The notes beneath the pieces are model-generated. The model made no database searches. It had not been told where the DNA came from and saw only the letters and a program-made list of their open reading frames with translations. Shown piece after piece: positions 44,235 to 54,165 of a DNA stretch of 64,000 bases (its first letter is position 1; the number at the start of each line of letters is the position of its first letter). Made by a program: the position numbers and the translations under genes. The stretch spans positions 790,268,823 through 790,332,822 of the forward strand of contig CM062296.1 of assembly GCA_031216915.1 (NCBI GenBank), written 5' to 3'. The DNA comes from Pictodentalium vernedei (taxonomy: Eukaryota; Mollusca; Scaphopoda; Dentaliida; Dentaliidae).

Positions 44235-46224
44235 TGGTTTGAACCTCTATCGTGTTCCGGCTGACGGAAGGTTGTCGAGTTTTACAGAAGAGTGGGCATC
44301 GATTACGGACAACCCTTGGGTGAGAGGGGTGATTTCAGAAGGACTAAGAATATCCTTCAAACGAAAGCCTCCATTAACTCGAAGTCCAAAATGGTCTCAA
44401 CTTCCGTCAAATCCGCAGAAAAGAGACGCTCTTTTATCGGAAGTACAGTCTCTTTTGATGAAGAACGTGGTAAAGGTCGTAGAAGACCAGGAATCTCCGG
44501 GGTTCTACAGCCATCTATTTCTGGTTCCGAAACCAGACGGCTCGTTCCGTCCAGTCATAGATTTGAGCTGGATAAACAAGCTGATCGTCGCTCCGAAGTT
44601 CTATATGAAGACGATTCGATCGGTCAGAGCGAGTATTCGGGTGAACGATTATGCTACAAGCATAGATCTCAAAGATGCGTACTTTCACGTCATGGTACAT
44701 CCGACATTCAGAAAGTATCTACGCTTCGCAGTCCTAGGAGTTGTATATCAATTCCGGGTGATGTGCTTCGGATTGAACCTAGCACCCTGGGCTTTCACTC
44801 GAGTAATGAACTCGGTAATGATGTATTTCCGAGCTCATTCGTCTGCGGTAACGTCGGCCTACCTGGACGACCTTCTTCGGAGGTACGGCAACGAGTTAAC
44901 GCTTCAGAACGATGTGCAGAATCTGCTTCTGTTGCTCCGACGTCTCGGTTTTGTTATAAACGAGGAGAAGTCGGATCTGGTGCCGTCCAAGTCATTCACA
45001 CTTCTGGGAATGAGCTTCGAGACGCACAACAATCTCGTTCGTCTGCCGTTAACCAGAGCGAAGTTAATCAGTTGTTACGCTCGCTATTGTCTTCATGCAG
45101 ACAAAGTCACAGCGAGGGAGTTCATGAGACTGATAGGTCTGTGCGAAGCCGCTGCGGATCTCATTCCGATGGGGTGGTTGCGCACTCGTCCTCTCCAATT
45201 TTTCTTGACTCAGAATTGGAGTGTGAAGATTCATTCGCTCGATATAGACGTTCTCTTGTCAGATCAAGTGAAACAAGAGATTCAGACTTGGGCAAACATT
45301 CAGTGGTTGACTCAGGGAGTTCCGCTGCAGTTGCCGGATCCGAGTTTTACGATTATGACGGATGCCAGTCAAACAGGTTGGGGTGCAACATTGATCCCAA
45401 CGGATTCGAGGTGCCAGGGTCTTTGGGATCCACAGTTTCTAAGCAAGCACATAAACATCAAGGAAATGATGTCAATTTGGCTTGCGTTACGCCATTGGAT
45501 GGACATTATTCACAAAGCTCTTGTCCAAATCCTGTCAGACAATACGACATTAGTAGCGTATATCCGGAACCAGGGAGGCACTCATTCCATTCCGCTATTC
45601 AATTTAACGGATAGAATCCTTCTGTTTGCTCTAGAACACCAAGTTCTACTTTCGGTCCGTCATATACCGGGTCGTCTGAATGTACTAGCAGACTCCATTT
45701 CACGGAAGGGTCGCTTGTTGCCGTCAGAGTGGACTCTCAACAAACAGGTATTCAATCAGATTTGCTACCAATGGGAATGGCCAATGATAGACTTATTTGT
45801 GACACATCTCAACAATCAGTTGCAGACGTATGTGTCACCATGTCCGGATCCACGAGCATATGCAGTAGACGCTCTGTCGATCTCATGGGGTGGAATGGTA
45901 GGATATGCGTATCCTCCAGCGCCGTTAATTCAGCAAGGGTTGCTAAAGATAAAACAATCTCAATGCAAGATTCTGTTGGTAGCATCTCTGTCTCCACAGA
46001 GACCGTGGATGAATCTACTCAGGTGTCTGCTGTGGGACTTACCGCGGAAGCTTCCTCCACGGGAGGATCTTCTTTCGCAGGGGAAATTGCGTCAACTCCA
46101 TCACAACCTGCAAGGTCTCAACCTTCACGTATTTCCGTTGTGCGGTCCTTCTTGCATAGCAAGCACTTTACAGGACGAGCAGTGGACGCGATTTCTAACT
46201 GTAGGAGGACCTCCTCTTCTCTAA
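44068..46224 (+). CDS. DIRS pol of copy G: RT, RNase H, DAM-like methyltransferase
   Basis: 718 codons open from a TTG inside the gag end, in the next frame. No ATG marks the start, so expression by frameshift from gag or from an internal start is likely. RT: SIDLKDAYFHV (Asp200), CFGLNLAPWAFT, SAYLDDLL (Asp267, Asp268). RNase H: IMTDASQTGWGA (Asp432), KEMMSIW (Glu466), ILSDNTTLVAY (Asp491), NVLADSISR (Asp542). Methyltransferase-like: IDLFVTHLNNQL and YAYPPAPLIQQ. All listed catalytic residues are present. The methyltransferase region lacks a clear S-adenosylmethionine motif that I can verify. It overlaps YR by about 450 nt. Confidence 0.88.
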   Translation: MRPLGLILETVKAATHVRDVLRAETTGLTSRGRRDEVRVVEDMVSPPAGLAGPGGDGLNLYRVPADGRLSSFTEEWASITDNPWVRGVISEGLRISFKRKPPLTRSPKWSQLPSNPQKRDALLSEVQSLLMKNVVKVVEDQESPGFYSHLFLVPKPDGSFRPVIDLSWINKLIVAPKFYMKTIRSVRASIRVNDYATSIDLKDAYFHVMVHPTFRKYLRFAVLGVVYQFRVMCFGLNLAPWAFTRVMNSVMMYFRAHSSAVTSAYLDDLLRRYGNELTLQNDVQNLLLLLRRLGFVINEEKSDLVPSKSFTLLGMSFETHNNLVRLPLTRAKLISCYARYCLHADKVTAREFMRLIGLCEAAADLIPMGWLRTRPLQFFLTQNWSVKIHSLDIDVLLSDQVKQEIQTWANIQWLTQGVPLQLPDPSFTIMTDASQTGWGATLIPTDSRCQGLWDPQFLSKHINIKEMMSIWLALRHWMDIIHKALVQILSDNTTLVAYIRNQGGTHSIPLFNLTDRILLFALEHQVLLSVRHIPGRLNVLADSISRKGRLLPSEWTLNKQVFNQICYQWEWPMIDLFVTHLNNQLQTYVSPCPDPRAYAVDALSISWGGMVGYAYPPAPLIQQGLLKIKQSQCKILLVASLSPQRPWMNLLRCLLWDLPRKLPPREDLLSQGKLRQLHHNLQGLNLHVFPLCGPSCIASTLQDEQWTRFLTVGGPPLL

Positions 46225-47124
46225 ACTCTGCGGCTAAGTGCAAGGTGTTTCGTCATTGGTGTAGGGATCATTCTGTTGATATTTTTGATCCCTCCATTCC
46301 AGATATTGCAAACTTTCTAGTATACTTGTTTGACGAGATCAAACTGCAGCCTGTTACTATTAAGGGTTATAGGTCTATGTTATCTGATACCTATGCACAC
46401 CATGATAAATAGACCCAGAACTCTTAGATTAATTCCTAAGTGGAATTTAGCTTGGGTTCTTCTTAAACTGAAGGAAAAGCCATTTGAACCTCTTGCGACA
46501 GTAGATTTCAAATTCTTGTCTTATAAGACAGCTTTTCTCTTAGCTTTCTCTTCTGCTAGAAGAGTCAGTGAGCTTTGTGCACTATCGGTGGATGATTATC
46601 ACTATCGTAGTGTCGGGAACACTATCACCTTCACTACTAATGTTGGATTTTTAGCTAAGAATCAGGCTCCTAATAAATATCCGGAACCTATTGTTATTAA
46701 GGCTCTGCCGTCTTCAGACGGGCGTAGGCCTTTACTCTGTCCTGTTAGAGCTTTACGTATTTATAAACAAAGATCTCAGTTTATCAGAAAGGGACGAAAA
46801 TGCTTTTTTCTGTCTCTGATGCCTAATAGAAAGGACATTTCGGTCCATTCTATTGCTAGATGGATTCAATTAACTATCCGTACTGCTTATGATAATCTAT
46901 CTTCTACTCAGCAGTCTGTGCTTAAGATCTCGGCTCATGAAGTAAGAGCTCTTTCTACATCTTGGGCTTACGCAAATAGTGTTGCTATTACAGATTTAAT
47001 GAAGGCTGCTTATTGGTCTCAGCCATCCACATTCACGAATTTTTATCTCAGAAATATTGAGTCCATTTCTGGAGACCTGCATTGTTTAGGTCCGTTATCT
47101 GTTGCTCAGAATGTCGTCCACTAA
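45771..47124 (+). pseudogene. Tyrosine recombinase of copy G, frameshifted by a 56-bp deletion
   Basis: Open from ATG 45771 to 46412, where the frame ends at AHHDK. Copies A, C and H have 56 extra bases here, between two GATA tetranucleotides (CATGATA ... TCGATAAATAG), so the loss looks like microhomology deletion. The rest (46330-47124) continues in another frame with RRVSEL, HEVRALSTSW and FTNFYLR intact. The product would lack the catalytic domain. Confidence 0.85.
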
Positions 47125-47724
47125 ACAGTTGCAACTATAGTTATGCAGGCTTTCTGTTCCGGCAGTGACTCCGTCCTGCTGCCCTCTTTGCTCTGGGCTA
47201 TTTGACCCAGGGCAAGGGGAAGGGGGGGGGGGGAGGGTGTTCCCTTAGGTCACCTGCTTTATAGTGAAAAGCAAGGGAATTCCTCCTCCGGAGTCAATAA
47301 TTCTGAGTCGTTACAGGATGGTTTTAAAGTGTAATATTAATATTAAAAATTCATTCATGTATTATTTTTAAAGTGTAGCTCGGTGTGAAGCATTTGTATA
47401 TGTCAAGTGTCAAACGGGCGTTAATATACAATCCTCGGACACTTTTAAAAGAATATAAAGAGTCTCAATTCTCTGGACTAACTTTATTTATTGGCTTACT
47501 TTAAAAATAATTAGTATAAGGGGTTATACTGGATGTTAATAGAGAACATGAATGTTATTGTGCTCAATTATGAAGGGTATTGTATCTTTCTAATTTATCA
47601 TAAAATAAGAAAGATACATGTAAAGCCTAATACTCCTTTTCTCCTTGAGGGGTTGACTCTATTGATATAGTTGAGCTTATTGGATTTTCCTCTATGTCCT
47701 AGGCCCTCCAGCCTTTTTACTATT
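47125..47724 (+). other. 3' non-coding region of DIRS copy G with hairpin and 12-nt G-run
   Basis: CTGGG/CCCAG hairpin near 47191-47208, G-run 47222-47233, then AT-rich sequence aligned with the other copies. No frame. Confidence 0.7.
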
Positions 47725-48115
47725 CAGCTATGTCTGGGTCATTGGTACAGTATAAAAATGTTAAAAAATTTATAGTAATTTATATATTTTTTATACTTAC
47801 CAATGACCCAGACGGGGATGGCCCTCCCAGGAGTTGGGAACTCATACCTCCCCGCTGAGTACATAGCGCTGACTAGGCACTGCTTGTAAGAATGATAATT
47901 GGCGCCAATTTCGGGACGTCCTTGACACTGCGCATGCGCAGTGAGGGCAAAGTATGGAGGACCTTCAGGACATGATTTCTTTTGGTTTTAGATGCAAATT
48001 TTGGGGATTGGGGGGCAACATTTGTGTTTGGCCCTAGAATTTTAAGAGTTAGCACCAGCTGTGTCTGGTCATTGGTAAGTATAAAAAATATATAAATTAC
48101 TATAAATTTTTTAAC
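47725..48115 (+). repeat. ICR (47725-47814) and right inverted terminal repeat (47891-48115), copy G
   Basis: Joined complements of the two ends; the right repeat ends ATTTTTTAAC and is followed directly by the remaining ICR of copy X. Confidence 0.88.
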
Positions 48116-48432
48116 TTTCCATACTTATCAATGGCCCAGACGGAGATGGCCCTCCCATGAGTGGGCACTCATACCTCCCTGCTGAATTTTTATGTAGTAC
48201 TCTCTTCTGCAAAGAATAATGTTGGCGCCAATTCTGGTCACTTCCTGACGTCTGCGCATGTGCGGAGAGTAAATGTATGAAGGGCCAGATAGGACTTTTA
48301 ATTTTTGGTTTTGCAAGCAAATTTTGGGGATCAGTGGGGTTCAGAATTTGTGTTTGGCCCTTGATAACTTTGAGTTAAGCACCAGCTAGTCTGGGTCATT
48401 GGTAAGTATAAAAATATACAAATTACTACACA
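48116..48432 (+). repeat. Right half of the X ICR (48116-48142) and right inverted terminal repeat of X (48215-48432)
   Basis: ATACTTATCAATGGCCCAGACGG completes the X ICR begun at 40942. The terminal repeat, with GTTGGCGCCAATTC, GCGCATGTGCGG and CAGCTAGTCTGGGTCATTGG, mirrors 29230-29433. The exact end is uncertain by about 10 bp. Confidence 0.75.
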
Positions 48433-48812
48433 GTTCAAATTCATGTTGTCTTGAAATTAATTACTGGAGCATCGTAAGGTGGTGTATGCTGAAACTGTGG
48501 AAAAAAATCCTCCTTTCTTTTTGGGGCCCCAGTAAGGGGGTTCCACACTAATGGAATAAAACATCTGACAAAGCACCTGTTCAAATATTTTTGTGTGACA
48601 TCTTGCATTTCTGTAAAGATGATTTATAATTTTGTCAAGGTCAAGACCCTGGGGGTTATATTTAGGGGTGTGATTGAACCCTCAAATTTTAATACTCTGA
48701 ATTATGGGGGAAATGTAAGAAAAAATCTTCTCCCTAACAACTTTTTCAAAAACTTTCATGTTTGATGTATATATCTAACATCTTTGTAAGGGTGCTTTAC
48801 ATGTTTCTTTAA
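48433..48812. other. Non-coding host DNA
   Basis: AT-rich, no frame. Contains CTGTTCAAATATTTTTGTGTGACATC-type sequence resembling the diverged repeats at 49295-49740. Nothing else recognised. Confidence 0.4.
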
Positions 48813-49048
48813 CTGAAGAGTGCTAAATTATTTTTAGTTTTCCAAATTTATTCAAATGTTTTTACCTTGTTGCAATTTTGGGGAGAGTGCAGGTACTCTC
48901 TCAAAAATTGTAACAGGACAAATCCATACACACAAAATAATTTTACTTTCAAGATAATAGACACATCCACAGACTATGAAGCCTTTAAGTTGAAGTTTCT
49001 GCACTTTAGAATAAAACCCATATAAATAGGCTTCCAGAACTCTACCAG
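48813..49048. mobile_element. TTAA MITE of a second family, copy N1
   Basis: TTAA at 48809-48812, left end CTGAAGAGTGCTAAA, right end AGAACTCTACCAG followed by TTGA. An inner fold-back (GCAATTTTGGGGAGAGTGC / GGTACTCTCTCAAAAATTG) lies at about 48872-48922. Same design as N2 at 56287-56528 but more mutated. Confidence 0.55.
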
Positions 49049-49053
49049 TTGAA

Positions 49054-49294
49054 CCCTTTACCCAGAGCAGACGATATCAAAACTTATTATTTTAAATACC
49101 ATTTTTAAAAATTTTTCCAAATATTTCAACAAAACCATATCATGTAACCCCTCATTGGAACGAGCTCAATGAGTTTGTTCCAAAGAGGGGTCACTTGATA
49201 TGGTTTTATTGAATTTTTTTTAAAAAATAATATTTTTTCAGCTGCTGAATTTGCATATTACACTAGCAGATGTGGCTGATTCATTGGGTGAATG
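49054..49294. mobile_element. Palindromic TTAA MITE, copy M4 (opposite orientation)
   Basis: Starts CCCTTTACCCAG directly after N1 and ends at TTGGGTGAATGG before TTAA (49295-49298). The core AACAAAACCATATCATG with its complement lies at about 49128-49210. The M1 landmark GAATTTGCATATTAC is found inverted on the right side. Confidence 0.62.
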
Positions 49295-50335
49295 GTTAAA
49301 ACAAGATCTTCTTCAGATCCATGATTCAGAGTCTTTTGATATGTCGTGTGCAGTATCTTTATGGGGGTTAGATTCAAGTTTATTTAAAAAAAATCCCTGG
49401 GGTTCATATTTGGGGCTCCTTGTTGGAACTCCAATTTTAACTTGTTGCAATATGATCATCTTCTGATCCACCAGTCTGAGTCATTTGATATTTTATGTTC
49501 TGCATCTTTATGTAGACAGATTCAAATTTGTTCAAATCATGTCCCTAAGTGTATAATTGGACCCACAACCAGAGCCTGAATTTTAATTTGGTGCAGTATG
49601 AGTAAAATGTTTTTTTAAATCGTATTCAGGTCCACCAGTCTGAATCTGTTGATATTTGGTATATGGCATCCTTACTGAGGTCAGATTCAAGTTTGTTCAA
49701 ATCTAATTCCCGAGCATCAGATCCTCAGTCATTTTAACCCTTTCAAATTTTTATGCCCCCTGCAACGAGTTGTGTGGGAGGCTATGCTGGTATCACCTTG
49801 TATCCATCTGCCTGTCTGTCTATCCATCCATAGACATAATTTTGTCCAGAGCGTTTCTCAGATGTTTATTGATCAATCTGCTTGAAACTTGGTATGAATG
49901 TTCACCACCATGGGAACCTGTGCACCTGCGATTACAGTTCTTGTCGGATTATTTTTGCCAGAATTATGCCCATTTTCGACTTGAAAAAGCAAGCCTATAA
50001 TTTTGTCCGGAGAGTTTCTCAGATGTTTATGGGTTGATTCCTTTGGAACTTGGTATGGATGTTTACTACTATGGGAACCTGTACACCTACGATTATAGTT
50101 TTGATCAGATATTTTTTGCCATAGTTATGCCCCTTTTTCATCTTAGAATAATCATGGCACTGGTGGGTATGGACAGGCCCTTCTGGGACAGTCATACCTC
50201 TAGTTTACTCTGTATTCTGTGGAAATTGATAATTTCCTGAAGTATTTGTAATATTGCAATTTATGTGTGGGAACTCGGAGATGCTTGCAGTGGAAAAAGA
50301 TAAAAGTAAATAAAAAGTGACAAATTATTGTTAAA
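49295..50335. other. Host DNA with diverged short tandem repeats
   Basis: 49300-49740 holds about three degenerate units of roughly 150 bp (CCACCAGTCTGA, TTTGATAT, GATTCAAATTTGTTCAAATC). 49745-50130 has two units of about 165 bp (ATAATTTTGTCC, TTTCTCAGATGTTTAT, AACTTGGTATG, TATGGGAACCTG), preceded by a CTGTCTGTCTATCCATCC simple repeat. Such repeats are familiar from molluscan genomes (recollection, not tested). No gene. Confidence 0.5.
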
Positions 50336-50700
50336 TAATCCTTAGGCCTAAAAAAAGTTAAACATCTCTTTCTCATTCGCTCCTGCATGGTCCTTATGGC
50401 TGCCGCATGCTCTCTTTTTGTAACCAATGCAAACTTAAAAAAATAAAAATTAAATGAACCCAAGTTAATAAAATTGATAAATTTGTCCCTTGAGTGCAAC
50501 AAGGCTTTGCAATGCTTTAGCACTGCAAAGCCTTCTAACACTCAAGAGACAAAATACACCACCACCCATGCTATTCTGTACATTATGAGGCCTAAAACAT
50601 AAAACAATCCAGGAACATAAACTTTTGATGGCAAATAAATAATTACAAAAATGAAAAATAAAATAAAAAAAACTGCTGCCCAGATGCAGTTTTACAAAAA
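50336..50700 (-). repeat. Dispersed repeat, copy 1 (inverted relative to 52790-53162)
   Basis: Reverse complement of the repeat at 52790-53162; shared blocks include AAGGCTTTGCAATGCT, TAATAAAATTGATAAATTTG, GGCCTAAAACATAAAAC and ATTACAAAAATG. This copy also has a fold-back at about 50486-50553 (CTTGAGTG/CACTCAAG around AAGGCTTTGCA/TGCAAAGCCTT). No frame. Confidence 0.5.
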
Positions 50701-50973
50701 AATGGCCTGAGAACCACAGGGTCTACTTCATGGGGCCTTAAATAACTTTTGTGTAGAATCAGTGGGCCTTTGTCTGTTTAGGACTTCAGACTCCTCTGGC
50801 CTCTTGTTTTAATCTTGTTCTGTTTTTGGAATTACCAGTGCTGGTCGTATTTAGAGCAGTAACTCAAAGTTATATCAATTTAGAAATAGGAAATGAAGTG
50901 GATGTCCCCACTTGGCCAAAAAATGGCAAGTGAAGAGCTATTAAAATATTTGACTTTGTATATTACTTTTCAG
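50701..50973. other. Non-coding host DNA upstream of the EGF exon
   Basis: Nothing recognised apart from a T-rich tract and TTACTTTTCAG immediately before 50974. Confidence 0.45.
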
Positions 50974-51057
50974 ATGTAAATGAATGTGAAACAGATTCAT
51001 CACTTTGTTCAGGGAACAGTTATTGTAAAAATACAGAGGGCTCTTACAGATGTCAAG
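50974..51057 (+). CDS. Exon of a CRELD-like gene: start of a calcium-binding EGF domain
   Basis: 84 nt between TATTACTTTTCAG and the donor G|GTAAGG, phase 1-1. With the last base of the exon at 4806-4901 it reads DVNECETDSSLC then SGNSYCKNTEGSYRCQ. DVNEC is the calcium-ligand start of a cbEGF domain, and C-x-N-x4-Y-x-C matches the Asp/Asn hydroxylation consensus. Four of the six EGF cysteines are here; the rest would be on a following exon, not found with confidence. NTEGSYRC ahead of a furin-like repeat is typical of CRELD proteins. Donor and acceptor are both strong by eye. Confidence 0.72.
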
Positions 51058-52351
51058 GTAAGGAGAAGGAATTGAAATTTTTAGCTTGACAAAGTGAAGA
51101 TAAGCTATTGTCATCATGCATGCAGAAGTCTGTGAGTCTGTTCACATTTTCCTTTAGCACAGGCTACATCCTGTAGTTCTTGTCCGATCGTCACAAAATT
51201 TCATATTCAGGTTTGAGGTCATGTCTAGATGAGAACGTCCTCTTTTGGTCACGATCGGTCAGCCGTGATGGCTACCTGAGCCCAAAACCTGAAAACCTTT
51301 AGCACAGTCTACAGGTCCTATTTATGAAGGGATTCCATTGTAACTTGTAGGATGACTCTGAATAAAGTCTAAATGAGAACATCCCCTTTTTGGTCATAAA
51401 CTGTAAACCGTGACGGCTGCCCAAGCCCGAAAACCAAAAACTTTTAGCACAGCCTGCAGGTTGTACTTAATATGGGGGGATTTCATTGTTACTTGGTAGG
51501 ATGACTCAGTATGATGTCTAGAAGAGCACTTCCCCATTTGGTCGCGATCTGTCAACTGTGACGGTTGTCCGAGAGCAAAACCTGAAAACCTTTAGCACAG
51601 TTTACAGGTTGTATTTATGGAGGGATTTCATTGTAACTTGGTAGGATGACTCCATATAATGTCTAGATGAGAATGCCCCCTTTTGGTCGCAATCGGTCAA
51701 CTGTGATGGCTACAGGAGCTCGAAAACCTTTACCACAGTCTACAGGTCATATTTATGACGGGATTTCATTGTAACTTGGTATGATGAATCCAGATAATGT
51801 CTAGATTAGAACGTACCCTTTTGGTCGCGATCGTTCAAAACCCAAAAACCTTTAGCCAGACTACAGGTCGTATTTATGAAGGGATTTAATTGTAACTTTG
51901 TAGGATGACATAGTATATTGTCTAGATGAGGACATCCCCTTTTGGTTGTGATGGGTCAACCATGATGGCTACATAGGCCTGAAGTCCAAAAACCTTTAGC
52001 ACAGTCTACAGGTTGTATTTATGAAGGGATTTTATTGTAACTTGATAGGATGACTCATTTTGGAATAATTTCTCTTGAACTTGGTAACTTTTGTTGGCAT
52101 ACATTAACTGTGAGGGCCACATTAACCCAACCCCTCAATTCTTTAGTACAGTCTACACCTCAAATTATTTTTATTGAAAACATAGGATACAGGGAACAGA
52201 CATTAACATATTCTCAACTATCACAATTCTTGTCATATTTCATAATCTTTTCATAAATATTGAGCATTATCCTTTTCATCAAACACAACACACAATCAAG
52301 TTGAGCTACAGTGTCATTTTGACACTTTCATTTTTTATTGGGGTTCATTGC
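51058..52351. repeat. Diverged minisatellite, about seven units of 120-150 bp, with flanks
   Basis: From about 51155 to 52055 a unit recurs: AGCACAGTCTACAGGT, ATTTATGAAGGGATTTCATT, GTAACTTGGTAGGATGAC, GTCTAGATGAGAACGTCC, TTTTGGTCGCGATCGGTCAA, GTGATGGCTAC, AAAACCTTTAGC. Units differ by many substitutions and small indels. 52060-52351 is unremarkable. No conserved frame. Confidence 0.7.
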
Positions 52352-52692
52352 CACTTTTGACAAACAGGGTAACCTTGGATCCAACAGTTTTATGGGTGGA
52401 GGAAGCTGGAGAATTACCTCTCTACCATTCGAAGCCAGAGTACCCAGAATGAACCATCGGACAGTGGCAAGCAATGGACAGACTCCAAAATGTACCAACA
52501 CTGTACAAGCAGGGTTAGCATTGGTTGAAGACAAGTGCAATATCGATATGCAGTATGCTTTAGTACACAGTGCCACTGTGCCTCCATTGGGGCATCAAGA
52601 TTAAGTGGCTTGCCCATTTGCACATTGTTAATTCAAATAATGCTCTCCAGTTTGAAGTCTAATGCTAACCACTGAGTCACCAAGCTCCCTAA
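52352..52692 (-). mobile_element. tRNA-headed SINE (minus strand)
   Basis: On the minus strand it begins GCTTGGTGACTCAGTGGTTAGC, a tRNA-like box A. It continues with CAAATGGGCAAGCCACTTAA, CTAAAGCATACTGCATATCG and AACCCTGCTTG, and ends CTTCCTCCACCCATAAAACTG. The body is the one found in the 5S-headed SINE at 4985 and in those at 53530 and 56537. No target duplication was identified. Confidence 0.72.
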
Positions 52693-53187
52693 ATGAAATG
52701 GTATTACAATCAATCGAACATCTGTACAAGCTGTTACAAGTTGTTTATTACCTCTCTACCATTCAAAGTTATTAAGGCACCACAAAGTAGATCTTCTGTT
52801 TCTCAGGACATTTTTTGTTTAAGTGCATGTGGGGGCGTTTTTTTATTTTTTATTTTTGTAATTATTTCTTTGCCATCAGAAATTCAAGTTCTTGGTTAGT
52901 TTTATGTTTTAAGCCTCATAATCTGCAGAATAGCATGGGTGGTCTGGGGTGGGGGTGTAATTTGTCACATGAATGCAAGAAGGCTTTGCAATGCTAAGGA
53001 ACAAATTTATAAATTTTATTAACTTGGGGGGTAAAATATCAGACATAACCATTTAATTTTTATATTTTAAGTCTGTATTGGTTATAAAAAGTGCATACAA
53101 CTTCCAAAAGGACCATGTGGGAGGGACTGAGAAACAGATTTTTAACTTTTTTAGGTCTAAGTTTGTCTACTTTTGCCCTCAAAGCAT
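52693..53187 (+). repeat. Dispersed repeat, copy 2 (52790-53162), with short flanks
   Basis: Mirror of 50336-50700. TTTTGTAATTATTTCTTTGCC, GTTTTAAGCCTCATAATC, AAGGCTTTGCAATGCTAAGG and TTATAAATTTTATTAACTTG are its landmarks. The inverted pair with 2.1 kb between could form a large hairpin in RNA. Confidence 0.5.
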
Positions 53188-53270
53188 AGTTTATGACCAC
53201 TCAATGGAATGAGCTCAACAAACTCATTCCAAAGAGGGTTAATAAACTATGTTTTTCAGTCAAAAGTTTT
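53188..53270. repeat. Core of a palindromic TTAA MITE, copy M5 (fragment)
   Basis: AAAGCATAGTTTATGACC, CAATGGAATGAGCTC and the complement to AATAAACTATGTTTTT: the same inverted-repeat design as M3/M6, without recognisable ends. Confidence 0.5.
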
Positions 53271-53529
53271 TGTTTTAGTTATTCACAGAGATTGCAGAAT
53301 TAGAAATTTGCACAATGTCAGTTGAAATTATGCCCCCAAAATTTGGTGTAAACCATTTTGTTTTGGATAACCCATTTGAGATTGCATCTTTGAGTGTAAT
53401 TTCAAAACTTTCTCTGTGTTGAGGCTGCCTTTGCCAAAAATACAGACAGAAATTGGAATCTGGCTAATTTATGTTAATGCATTTTGCAGATGGATAAATT
53501 GCAGTCATTTGATCACCCATTGAGTATGT
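53271..53529. other. Non-coding host DNA
   Basis: No frame or repeat recognised. Confidence 0.4.
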
Positions 53530-54165
53530 CGAAGTGTGTTGGCTCAGTGGTTAGAGCATAAGACTTTAACCTTTAATGGCCCCTCTAAGTGTCCTGAATT
53601 CCTTCCAGCCCACAGCTTCTACATGTCCATTGTCTTAGCAGTGTTTTCTAGTCAAGTCTTGGCTGCCTTAATAGGCAGCCAAGACTTGACTAGAAACCAC
53701 TGCCTACCTAATTTGTTTGTTGTCAACAAGACCTCCACATGATGACATGTTATGATCACCTGTTCTGAGGTCATAAAAGTTGGAAATAGGCCTTTACGGG
53801 TTAAACCCCAAAGTTGACGGCTTGATTCTGACCAGCAGCATTGTGTCCCCGGGCAAGACACTTAGTCTTAATTACCGACTTGTGGGCATGGTGGCACTAT
53901 GTACTAAGGCATACTGCATATCGATATTGCACTTGTTTTCTACCGATGCTAACCCTGCTTGTGCAGAGCTTGTGCATTTTGGAGTCAATTGTGTGCACTT
54001 ATCTTCAACTGCTGTTGTCTCGACTTGGGCAGATTTAGTAAGTTGGGGATTCTGGCAGTGGCTCGTCACTGCTCCATTGTTCTCTCTGGGTACTCTGTCT
54101 TCCTCCACCCAATAAACTATCTTGACACGATGTGACACTGGCTGCCAGGGCCATATCCAGGGATA
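53530..54165 (+). mobile_element. tRNA-headed SINE, split by fold-back repeat W copy 2
   Basis: Box-A-like head TTGGCTCAGTGGTTAGAGC at 53539. The region continues after 53803 with a box-B-like GTTGACGGCTTGATTCTGACC, then the body TGTCCCCGGGCAAGACACTTA, AAGGCATACTGCATATCG, CTTCCTCCACCC. Between lies 53568-53803, absent from the SINE at 56537: it contains TCAAGTCTTGGCTGCC / GGCAGCCAAGACTTGA and matches the repeat at 5366-5641 plus 5887-5930. Confidence 0.7.

Larger units (their letters stand above)
41004..48115 (+). mobile_element. DIRS-type YR retrotransposon, copy G (gag and pol open), nested in the ICR of X
   Basis: Ends ATTTTTATACTG (41004) and ATTTTTTAAC (48115); left repeat 41004-41203, ICR 47725-47814, right repeat 47891-48115, G-run 47222-47233. 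The best-preserved gag-pol in the window. YR is broken by a 56-bp deletion. The sequence is a few per cent different from A/C/F, so it belongs to a separate lineage. The X ICR sequence on both sides (TAATTTGTAT / ATACTTATCAATGG) resumes without target duplication. Confidence 0.93.
29230..48432 (+). mobile_element. Older DIRS-type element, copy X, split by nested copies F and G
   Basis: The left inverted repeat (29230-29433) and the right inverted repeat (about 48215-48432) match each other and differ clearly from the other copies (GCGCATGTGC instead of GCGCATGCGC). X pieces are 29230-32971, 39560-41003 and 48116-48432. Copy F sits in its RNase H region and copy G in its ICR. The gag is diverged, most of the RT is deleted, and no YR similarity is visible between 40020 and 40930. 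It is an older subfamily and dead. Confidence 0.82.

Noticed and set aside
51155..52055. CRISPR array
   Set aside because: Units are 120-150 bp, diverged along their whole length, with no repeat-spacer pattern; the setting is eukaryotic.
53536..53565. tRNA gene
   Set aside because: Box-A-like sequence, but no cloverleaf; the rest is SINE body, interrupted by another repeat.
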